Positions 33,455-44,019 of a DNA stretch of 64,000 nucleotides are shown piece by piece. The notes below the pieces were generated by a model. That model saw only the letters and a program-made list of their open reading frames with translations. It made no database searches and was not told the DNA's origin. The position numbers were made by a program, and so were the translations under genes. The DNA is from Taxillus chinensis (lineage: Eukaryota > Streptophyta > Magnoliopsida > Santalales > Loranthaceae): contig CM042087.1 of NCBI GenBank assembly GCA_023512835.1, forward strand, positions 9,957,715-10,021,714. Direction: 5' to 3'. Every line of letters begins with the position of its first letter. Position 1 is the stretch's first letter.

Positions 33455-34029
33455 CTCAAACAATTGGCGTGCAAGACTTAAAGATGGTCCATAATGCATA
33501 AAAAACTAAGTGGAGAAATTTGGGCCAGTTTGGGCCTGATCGTGAATTTGCACGTGAATTGCCCAATTCACGTGCACCTCCTTTTGAGTTGTAACTTTCT
33601 GGAATGTTAGATGAAGACCATGTGAATCACGTTTACTCTTGCACGGGAATTGCTAGCTGTCATCTGAAGGGATAAAAATGCAAAATACCGATTTTGGACC
33701 TCCTAGAAGCTTCAATGATATCACGTGCAGAGACTATTGCTTTATAGCTCAGGAGGGACCCACCACCAACATTTGGGACGATTTCGACTCGCACGCCAAT
33801 TCAGCCATATGACGTGCAAGGGCTAAAATGGTCCAAACACGCTGAAAATTGGAGGACACGTGTATGATCCAAATTGGGACATTTCTTCTTCTGCACGCTA
33901 TAAATAAAGAGGCCGGGAACTAGGTCATTCACACCAAAAACTCATTTCTAGATCTGCAATTTGTGAAGCTCTGGTTCTTGCTGCTCTAGCCAAATTCTAC
34001 CTTTCTTTTCTCTAAATTCCTGAAGCAAG
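33455..34029 (+). promoter_or_regulatory. Promoter-like region of the 3' ORF (element A)
   Basis: It holds AATTGGCGTGCAAG near 33463, GCACGTGAATTGCCCAATT near 33550 with TTCACGTGCACC, GCACGCCAATT near 33792 and GACGTGCAAGG near 33811, then TATAAATA at 33899-33906, about 125 bases before the ATG. A splice-acceptor-like TTTGCAG/GA near 33352-33358 offers another way to express the ORF. Neither use is shown by the sequence alone. Confidence 0.55.
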
Positions 34030-36303
34030 ATGGTGCACACAAGGAGATCAGGCAAGGAAGAAGTTCATTCATCCAGTTCTTCCAGCAGTGAGGATGGGGA
34101 GATGTTCCTGGGGCATGCTTTGGATCTAAGTGCCTTGGAGGAATCAGACCTGGGATGGTCAAGTGAGGTGGCCTTAAAGCTTCAAAATCTTGGTTTAGTG
34201 AGGTTAGTTTCAGCCAGATGTGCCGTTTACTATCCTGCTTTGCATGAGTTTTATCATTCTATTTACTTAAATGAGGAGGAGGATGCAATTCTAGGGCAGG
34301 TGCAGGGGGTGTATATTCGTATAACACCTGAGACAATTAGGAAGACCTTTAACCTTCCTGTACCTACTGACAACCTTCCTCACCTGACCTTAGGAGAGTA
34401 TGGTACTGCCTTAAATTATTCCAAACGTTCTGAGAGGAGGAGGCAGTTTACTAAAAATGGTTTTGTGGGAAAATTTAGATGTTTAGCTCATCTGGTAGGA
34501 AAGTGCTTGTTGTTGCAAACTAATGGAAAGGATGGTGTGCCTATGACCCATCTTGTATTCATGTATAGCATTGACCATATGTTAAATGTGGACTGGGCTG
34601 CTGCCATTTTCAATTAGTGGAAGAAAAACTTGACAAAGAGGGTATATGGCAGAATGTTATGTGTTATTTTTCGAGCCGCATGCCCAAGCATTTTGCCCAT
34701 TTAGACAGTACCCCATTCCCCTCTCAATGGGTTTTGAGAGTACTGCATACTGAAGGCGGTTTGGGAGTCAGTACAAGAGGTCATTGGGCAACCCATTTTC
34801 CTCCTCCATCACGACCATCTAAGCACAAGCATGCATGTGGAGAGATCCGCTGACTTTGCACAAGACACCTCCACTTCATTAGATGAAAGGAAACAAACCC
34901 TATTCAGGCTATCGCCATGTATATGCAATATAATGTGCACAAGGAAGATGTGTTTAACTTCTTTCAAGGTATCAGTGGCCAGGTGGTAAGTGAGGTAGAA
35001 GTTATCAATTGGGCATTTACAAATGGACATATTCAGAGTGCTCAGTTTGAAAAGTTAATGGCACTTATCTCTCAAGACCAGCATGCTACTTCTAGACCGT
35101 CAGCCAGAGCATGGGAAGCCCATGAAGCCCCTGCTACAGCATCTATTGAACCATGGAGAAAAGAAACACAAGAGCTCAGGGAGGCAAATGCTAGAACCCA
35201 ACGTGAAGTTAAAGCATTAAGGAAGAACAACAAAGAAGTCAAGGGCCTCCTAGGAAAAATTTGGAAGGCCTTGAGCAAGAAGAAAGCATCCAAACACTCT
35301 CCCGTAGTGGAGATATCTGAAGAAGACTTACCTTCAGCTCATGAAGACTCTTCCCATGCCCAGGAAGACCCACCACAACCAGAAACTTCAGCAGGGCAAG
35401 CTTATTATCCAGAAGAGGCAGAGCCAAAAGCAGGGCATTCCCATTTTCAGCCCTTTATGGATCCTAACTATTCTCAGGCTATTGTGCCTATGGTGCTTCC
35501 TGTCTCATGGGGGACATACATGCCTGCTGCACCTCAAGACCTGCTCGGAGAGCCTATACATTTGACCATAGATCCAGCCCTATCATCTGCTAAGAGTCAA
35601 GCAGCATTTGAAGACTTCATTAACTCTCAGGTGTTAAGGGCTCGCTTTGCAAGAGATATGGACCTCTTCACCTCGTTTGTCCTTCAGAGGATCTTAGGCG
35701 ACGAATATCTATACTCAGATGAGGTGGACTTATTTTGCAGGACTATGCGTTTTGTTGTGGAGACTGAGCCTCATAATTACCCACTGTCCCAGTATACCTC
35801 TATTATCTTTGTGCGAGCTTTATGAGCAACCTTTGACTGAAAGTGTGTGGCGCCAGCGTATAAATGGTCAGAATGAAGGGCACCGTCCTTGGCATGGTAT
35901 GCACGAGGTGCTGATCCCGGTGCACATTGATCGTCACTATGTCTTGGTGCGTGTGGATTTGACCGCAGGGCATGCGGTGCTTTATGATCCAAGCCAAGGC
36001 GAAGGGTTCACCAGAAGAAAGAGACGGCTTGTTCATGGGCTCATAAAACGAATCAAGGATGCAATGAAAAAAGAAGGATTGTTGCAGGACAAGCTCCCTC
36101 TTATTCACCTCAACGAAATGGAAATCCCTCGACGGCCGACCAATTCAAGTTGTGGGATTTTTGTTTGCTACTATATGATGGCTATTCTACAAATGAGGGA
36201 AAGCTGGGAGATACGCGGAGAAACCTCAAATGATTTTGTTACTCGTGCACGACGAATGGTGGCTAATGTTATCTACTACTACAGCTTGCCAACTGAGAGG
36301 TAA
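34030..36303 (+). pseudogene. Element A 3' ORF: Athila 'transposon protein' domain, coiled coil, Ulp1/C48-like protease
   Basis: This is the best copy of the extra ORF. From ATG 34030 (MVHTRRSGKEEV) an open frame of 195 residues has an acidic N-terminus and the core of the plant transposon-protein domain (YPALHEFYHSIYLNEEED; VQGVYIRITPETI; FMYSIDHMLNVDW). A TGG to TAG change ends it at 34615-34617. It goes on with WVLRVLHTEGGLG and STRGHW, then 34917-35825 with a coiled coil (TQELREANARTQREVKAL) and an acidic Pro-rich linker. A last frame (35719-36303) holds the cysteine protease: IDRHYVLVRVDL (His), VLYDPSQ (Asp) and SSCGIFVCYYM (Cys). The Gln that D has 6 residues before the Cys is lost through two small opposite indels. 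No signal peptide or membrane helix is evident, so an envelope role is not supported. Confidence 0.78.
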
Positions 36304-37706
36304 TTATTTTCCTACTCCCTATTTCATGCCATGAGGACATAGTATATTTTAAGTGTGGTGTATTGGGGAGTGACTTTAGCCACTTGCTTGTCTTTTATGT
36401 TATGTGATTGCATGTTAAAAAAAAAATTGGCATGATTGTTTGAGTTGCCTGCTTGAGTGATTTGCATGTGGAGACATGGATATTAAGTATGCAATTTTGG
36501 CCTACAAATTTTACTTTTTGGGCCACATTAGTATCATGTTGTGATAAGGGTGTTAAAGTAGTTAAAATGTGCTCTGAATTGGTTTAATCATGTCTTTATC
36601 TTTTGAATGATATCACCATGTTTTTGGAGCTGAGTTTTGAATATTAGTTAAACATGAAATGCTATGATAGACCTAAGTAACCTTTAAAGTTGAGTGAAAA
36701 AGAAATGAAAAATGAGAACAGCTTCTTTTTAGCCTTGGAGTGACATTTATGATTTATGGGTAATAGTTTGATCTGATACTCTTCTCTAAACTTAACATTA
36801 GTTATTTAATGGTAGGAGTCAAGTAAGCATGTGATTACTTATTAGTGCTCGAGTGTTTGGTGTTTAGTTAGGGTGTAAGGCCTTTAAGTCACTTTAACTT
36901 CCTATGTATCCCAATTTTTGTTTGTTGTGTTGTAAATATAAAAGGCTGTGATGCACATTGTGGAAAAAGCCCATCACATTTTGAAAGGGGTATGCATTAG
37001 AAAAAATCAGTCTTATTTATCTGTTATGTGAGTAAAAAAAAAGAGTGAATAATCCATCAAGGGAGAGCATAAAATGCAACCTTGTAAGGTTATTACTTAA
37101 AAAAAAAGATTCGAATAAAAGCCACACCTGGCTTGATTCTTATGTGTGATTATTTAGTTGTGAAGCCACATTGGCCGAATTGTGTTTTGTTTTAAGAATG
37201 TTGAGCTCAATTCTTTGGCTCATGTTTTGTTTATTTAGTTAGTAGACTACAGTGTGAGTTCAAATAAAGTAGAATAGAGGGTGTGTTTTCTTTGATGAGC
37301 ACAATAGGGAACTCTCATGATTGCTTGCCAAGTACTTAATCAATAGCTAATGGCGAGTGTAGAGATAGAGTTTTCCATCCATTGTTCATTGATAGGTATT
37401 GGGCTTGAGAATTATTATATTTGAGTGAGGCTACTTATCCTTGGTAAGAACTTAAAGGGAAACTAGGTGCTATTTTATCATGGATTGCTTGCTTATATCT
37501 GAAATTTAAGTGGTAATATTGCATGGTTGTTGGACTAAGGATATGGACATGAATGAACTAAGTTATGACTCATTTTGATGCTTAAATTCCCATTTCATCA
37601 TGATAGAGTTGCATGCTTAGGAAACCATGATTCTCCTTGATTGTTATTTTATTTTTCTTCCGTTTATTTGCGTGTTTATTTTATTTTTGCATGCTTGTAT
37701 GTTTTT
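36304..37706 (+). other. Long noncoding tail of element A
   Basis: About 1.4 kb, homologous to the tails of D and B. No supported ORF. Confidence 0.7.
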
Positions 37707-37741
37707 GCTTGAGGACAAGCGGTGTTCAAGTGTGGTGTACT
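37707..37741 (+). promoter_or_regulatory. Hairpin and polypurine-tract region (element A)
   Basis: Stem GCTTG/CAAGC (37707-37711 and 37716-37720), shortened by a change on the right side, then CAAGTGTGGTGTACT up to the LTR. Confidence 0.55.
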
Positions 37742-39100
37742 TGATAACATGCATTTTATGCCGTTATTCTAGTGTTTATTTAGGATGTTTAAGAGCATGA
37801 TTAGAGCCTTATTGCTTCATATATCATATATATTTGCTCTAACCCCTAGGAAAATGCTATTTGCAAATACATGCGTTTTTAAGCTGTTTTAGAAGATTTT
37901 GGAGCTCACTTTTGATATAGTAGATGACCTCAAACAATTGGCGTGCAAGAACAAAAGTTGCTTAGAATGATGTCCTCTACCTACCACAGAAATTTTGAGC
38001 ATTTGGAGCTGCACATGAATTCACCCATTTCACGTGCAAGCATATTTTTGCTTCTCAGGCCTCTAAAGGATGCAAGGAAGCTTCGGGAGAAGTTTGAGCT
38101 GATTTGAAGCCGCACGTGAATTCACCATATCACGTGCAAATTGACGTGCGAGAGATATTTTTGGACCGATCCTATCGTTTTTCCATGCCGATCATTTGTT
38201 TCTGAAGGCCCATGTCCAAATTGTGGATGGAAGATAGAGATTTTAAAGTTTGGAGTGTCACTTATCAAAACTACGTCGTTTTGATAGATGGGCTAGGGTA
38301 CACACCTCAAGGCCCATCCAACCTCCATAAATAGAGGCTCCACGCCCCATGCAACCTAACCTAGACTCCCCTACACGTTTTGAGAGAGAGAGAGAGGCTT
38401 CACGACTAGGAGGCTACTCCTTGACCTAGAGAGCAGCCGTCGCAGACTGTCATGATCTCTCGTCGCGGATTTTGGAGCCTGGATTTGAAGCCTTGTTGCG
38501 CGCGTGGATTAGAAGAAGATGTTTAGCTTTCTTTGCTATGGTTTTGCTTGTAATCATGCGCGAGTAGTTCTTATAATCTAGGGGAGCAATGTAACCCCTT
38601 GTTGCTTTGTTGTGTTTACGAATATTGGGTTTGGATGATTGAGTTTTGCATGTTTTATGAATCTGTTCTTAATTTCTATCTTTGGATGTACACCTTGGTA
38701 TTCTTAGCCCTAGTCCAGGCGGATTGAGATTAATAACTTATTTGTAATTGGTGTGATCATTATCCTTTTGCAAGTATGATTTATTGGCTTTGCATGTTTG
38801 TGTGTTTAGATGACCATTCGGGCATACAACTCTTAAAAGGACCTCAATGACCATTTGTTGTCCTTGGCTTATGTTTAGCATGTTTTCAATCAGACAACTC
38901 TAATACCATGAACCAGTAGAGATAACATAGGGAGGTGAAATTGTGACCCTAGATGCCTTAATCCTTGATTCTAAATCCAATGTTTTTAGTTATTTCAATT
39001 GCAATTTTGTTTTCAGTGAAGTAATTTTAAAACACAATCTTGTTTGCCGACAGTAGCTTAACCCTCACTTGGGTTTCGCTCACGAAATACCTGTTCGTCA
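37742..39100 (+). repeat. 3' LTR of element A, 1359 bp
   Basis: It begins TGATAACATGC and ends GTTCGTCA. U3 matches the other Athila LTRs. After GATGCCTTAATCC (38951 on) it departs from them: a different stretch of about 90 bases (TTTTAGTTATTTCAATTGC and on) leads to the last 48 bases shared with D. The next base is the satellite. Confidence 0.9.
38264..38343 (+). promoter_or_regulatory. LTR core promoter, element A
   Basis: Perfect inverted repeat ATCAAAAC-n6-GTTTTGAT (38264-38285). The TATA box is decayed to CATAAATA (38336-38343). Confidence 0.5.
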
Positions 39101-40657
39101 TTGATCCACCCAATGCATCAAAAATCTACAAAACAACCAACTTAAATCTAAGGATTCGAGCCTTTTAACTCCCGATGGAACCAAAAAGTGTGTTTATCTA
39201 CTTTAATAGGGTCTTTGACATCGGGTAATAACTGTTCGATAAAAACTCCATTAGACCTAGTATTTGAAGTACATCATCACCGTAGAGTACGTCACATCGA
39301 GCGAGCCATGCTCGTTATGTCTCCTTTCAATCCTTTATGGATATTAGATTTTTTTGTTTGACCAATCCACCAAATGCATCCCAAATCAACTAAATAACCA
39401 AACCAAACCTCAAAATCAACCATTTTGATTTGTAATTGAGGCAAAATGTGGATTTATCGATTATAATGGAGTCTTTGAGCCCGTGTATTCCATATTGATA
39501 ATAGTGGATTAGAGAAAGCGTTGGAAGTACCTCCCTGCCATGGAGTATGTCACATTCAGCAAACGATGCTCGTGAAGCCATTTTTTGAATCCTTTATGGA
39601 TATTACATTTCGTTGACTGATTGATCCACCCAATGCATCAAAAATCTACAAAACAACCAACCTAAATCTAAAGATTCGAGCCTTTTGACTCTGATGGAAC
39701 CAAAAAGTGTGTTTATCTACTTTAATAGGATCTTTGACATTGAGTAATCATTGTTCGATAAAAACTCTATTATACCTAGTATTTGAAGTATGTCATCACC
39801 GTAGAGTACGTCACATCGCGCGAACCATGCTCGTTATGCCTCCTTTCAATCCTTTATGGATATTAGATTTTTTTGTTTGACCAATCCACCTAATGCATCC
39901 CGAATCAACTAAATAACCAAACCAAACCTCAAAATCAACCATTTTGATTTATAATTGAGGCAAAATGTGGATTTATCGATTATAATGGAGTCTTTGAGCC
40001 CGTGTATTCCATATTGATAATAGTGGATTAGAGACGGCGTTGGGAGTACCTCCCAACCACGGAGTACGTCACATTCGGCAAACGATGCTCGTGAAGCCAT
40101 TTTTTTAATCCTTTATGGATATTACATTTCGTTGACTGATTGATCCACCCAATGCATCAAAAATCTACAAAACAACCAACCTAAATCTAAGGATTCGAGC
40201 CTTTTGACAACTGATGGAACCAAAAAGTGTGTTCATCTACTTTAATAGGGTCTTTGACATCGAGTAATCATTGTTCAATAAAAACTCTATTAGATCTAGT
40301 ATTTGAAGTATGTCATCACCGTAGAGTACGTCACATCGCGCGAACCATGCTCGTTATGTCTCCTTTGAATCCTTTATGGATATTAGATTTTGTTGTTCGA
40401 CCAATCCACTAAATGCATCTCATATCAACTAAATAACCAAACCAAACCTCAAAATCAACCATTCTGTTTTATAATTGAGGCAAAATGTGGATTTATCGAT
40501 TGTAATGGACTCTTTGAGCCTGTATTCCATAATGATAATAGTGGACTAGAGACAGCGTTGGAATTACCTCCTAGCCACGGAGTATGTCACATTCGGCAAA
40601 CGATGCTCGTGAAGCCTTTTTTTGAATCCTTTATGGATATTACATTTTGTTGGCTGA

Positions 40658-43255
40658 TTGATCCACCCAATGTATCAAAAATCTACAAAACAACCAACCT
40701 AAATCTAAGGATTCGAGCCTTTTAACTCCCGATGGAACCGAAAAGTGTGTTCATCTACTTTAATAGGGTCTTTGACATCGGATAATAATTGTTCGATAAA
40801 AACTCCATTAGACCTAGTATTTGAAGTATGTCATCACCGTAGAGTACGTCACATCGAGTGAACCATGCTCGTTATGTCTCCTTTGAATCCTTTATGGATA
40901 TTAGATTTTGTTGTTTGACCAATCCACTAAATGCATCTCATATCAACTAAATAAGCAAACCAAACCTCAAAATCAACCATTCTGTTTTACAATTGAGGCA
41001 AAATGTGGATTTATCGATTATATAGGAGTCTTTGAGCCCGTGTATTCCATATTGATAATAGTGGATTAGAGACATCGTTGGAAGTACCTCTCAACCACGA
41101 AGTATGTCACATTCGGCAAACGATGCTCGTGATGCCATTTTTGAATCCTTTGTGGATATTACATTTCGTTGACGGATTGATCCACCCAATGCATCAAAAA
41201 TCTACAAAACAACCAACCTAAATCTAAGGATTCGAGCCTTTTAACTCCCGATGGAACCAAAAAGTGTGTTTATCTACTTTAATAGGGTCTTTGACATCGG
41301 ATAATAATTGTTCGATAAAAACTCCATTAGACCTAGTATTTGAAGTATGTCATCACCGTAGAGTACGTCACATCGAGTGAACCATGCTCGTTATGTCTCC
41401 TTTGAATCCTTTATGGATATTAGATTTTGTTGTTTGACCAATCCACTAAATGCATCTCATATCAACTAAATAACCAAACCAAACCTCAAAATCAACCATT
41501 CTGTTTTATAATTGAGGCAAAATGTGGATTTATCGATTATATAGGAGTCTTTGAGCCCGTGTATTCCATATTGATAATAGTGGATTAGAGACAAGTTGGA
41601 AGTACCTCTCAACCACGAAGTATGTCACATTCGGCAAACGATGCTCGTGAAGCCATTTTTTGAATCCTTTGTGGATATTACATTTCGTTGACTGATTGAC
41701 CCACCCAACGCATCAAAAATCTACAAAACAACCAACCTAAATCTAAGGATTCGAGCCTTTTAACTCCCGATGGAACCAAAAAGTGTGTTTATCTACTTTA
41801 ATAGGGTCTTTGACATCGGATAATAATTGTTCGATAAAAACTCCATTAGGCCTAGTATTTGAAGTATGTCATCACCGTAGAGTACGTCACATCGAGTGAA
41901 CCATGCTCGTTATGTCTCCTTTGAATCCTTTATGGATATTAGATTTTGTTGTTTGACCAATCCACTAAATGCATCTCATATCAACTAAATAACCAAACCA
42001 AACCTCAAAATCAACCATTTTGTTTTATAATTGAGGCAAAATGTGGATTTATCGATTATATAGGAGTCTTTGAGCCCGTGTATTCCATATTGATAATAGT
42101 GGATTAGAGACGGCGTTGGAAGTACCTCTCAACCACGAAGTATGTCACACTCGGCAAACGATGCTCGTGAAGCCATTTTTTGAATCCTTTGTGGATATTA
42201 CATTTCGTTGACGGATTGATCCACCCAATGCATCAAAAATCAACAAAACAACCAACCTAAATCTAAGGATTCGAGCCTTTTAACTCCCAATGGAACCAAA
42301 AAGTGTGTTTATCTACTTTAATAGGGTCTTTGACATCGGATAATAATTGTTCGATAAAAACTCCATTAGACCTAGTATTTGAAGTATGTCATCACCGTAG
42401 AGTACGTCACATCGGGTGAACCATGCTCGTTATGTCTCCTTTGAATCCTTTATGGATATTAGATTTTGTTGTTTGACCAATCCACTAAATGCATCTCATA
42501 TCAACTAAATAAGCAAACCAAACCTCAAAATCAACCATTCTGTTTTACAATTGAGGCAAAATGTGGATTTATCGATTATATTGGAGTCTTTGAGCCCGTG
42601 TATTCCATATTGATAATAGTGGATTAGAGACATCGTTGGAAGTTCCTCTCAACCACGAAGTATGTCACATTCGGCAAACGATGCTCGTGATGCCATTTTT
42701 GAATCCTTTGTGGATATTATATTTCGTTGACGGATTGATCCACCCAATGCATCAAAAATCTACAAAACAACCAACCTAAATCTAAGGATTCGAGCCTTTT
42801 AACTCCCGATGGAACCAAAAAGTGTGTTTATCTACTTTAATAGGGTCTTTGACATCGGATAATAATTGTTCGATAAAAACTCCATTAGACCTAGTATTTG
42901 AAGTATGTCATCACCGTAGAGTACGTCACATCGAGTGAACCATGCTCGTTATGTCTCCTTTGAATCCTTTATGGATATTAGATTTTGTTGTTTGACCAAT
43001 CCACTAAATGCATCTCATATCAACTAAATAACCAAACCAAACCTCAAAATCAACCATTCTGTTTTATAATTGAGGCAAAATGTGGATTTATCGATTATAT
43101 AGGAGTCTTTGAGCCCGTGTATTCCATATTGATTATAGTGGATTAGAGACAGCGTTGGAAGTACCTCTCAACCACGAAGTATGTCACATTCGGCAAACGA
43201 TGCTCGTGAAGCCATTTTTTGAATCCTTTGTGGATATTACATTTCGTTGACTGAT
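40658..43255. repeat. Satellite block with a 3-dimer higher-order period (about 1558 bp)
   Basis: The variant GATGCCATTTTTGAATCC with a shortened T-run occurs at 41131 and again at 42689. It comes with the AAATAAGCAAACC and GACATCGTTGG variants at the same spacing. Block edges are approximate. Confidence 0.75.
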
Positions 43256-44019
43256 TGATCCACCCAATGCATCAAAAATCTTCAAAACAACCAACCTAAA
43301 TCTAAGGATTCGAGCCTTTTAACTCCCGATGGAACCAAAAAGTGTGTTTATATACTTTAATAGGGTCTTTGACATCGGATAATAATTGTTCGATAAAAAC
43401 TCCAATAGACCTAGTATTCGAAGTATGTCATCACCGTGGAGTACGTCACATCGAGTGAACCACGCTCGTTATGTCTCCTTTGAATCCTTTATGGATATTA
43501 GATTTTTTGTTTGACTAATCCACCAAATGCATCCCAAATCAACTAAATAACCAAACCAAACCTCAAAATCAACCATTTTGATTTATAATTGAGGGAAAAT
43601 GTGGATTTATCGATTATATAGGAGTCTTTGAGCCCGTGTATTCCATATTGATAATAGTGGATTAGAGACATCGTTGGAAGTACCTCTCAACCACGGAGTA
43701 TGTCACATTCGGCAAACGATGCTCGTGAAGCCATTTTTTGAATCCTTTATGGATATTACATTTCGTTGACTGATTGATCCACCCAATACATCAAAAATCT
43801 ACAAAACAACCAACCTAAATCTAAGGATTCGAGCCTTTTAACTCCCGATGGAACCAAAAAGTGTGTTTATCTACTTTAATAGGGTCTTTGACATCGGATA
43901 ATAATTGTTCGATAAAAACTCCATTAGACCTAGTATTTGAAGTATGTCATCACCGTAGAGTACGTCACATCGAGTGAACCATGCTCGTTATGTCTCCTTT
44001 GAATCCTTTATGGATATTA

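Larger units (their letters stand above)
7215..39100 (+). mobile_element. Element A: host Athila retrotransposon, interrupted by D, C and B
   Basis: Element A can be followed as 7215-8932 (gag, protease), 19394-19920 (protease-RT linker), 30642-37741 (RT to tail) and the 3' LTR (37742-39100). Joins are supported by the target duplications AAGAC (8928-8932 and 19389-19393) and TCCAT (19916-19920 and 30637-30641), and by the uninterrupted order in copy B, which has GAAGACCTTGAGG at 23944-23956. Its 5' LTR, primer site and early gag must lie left of element D, outside the window. The 3' LTR abuts satellite DNA, so A inserted into the satellite array. Confidence 0.85.

Noticed and set aside
34030..36303. 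Reading the 3' ORF as a retroviral envelope gene
   Set aside because: No signal peptide, membrane helix or cleavage site can be seen, while protease and coiled-coil features can.
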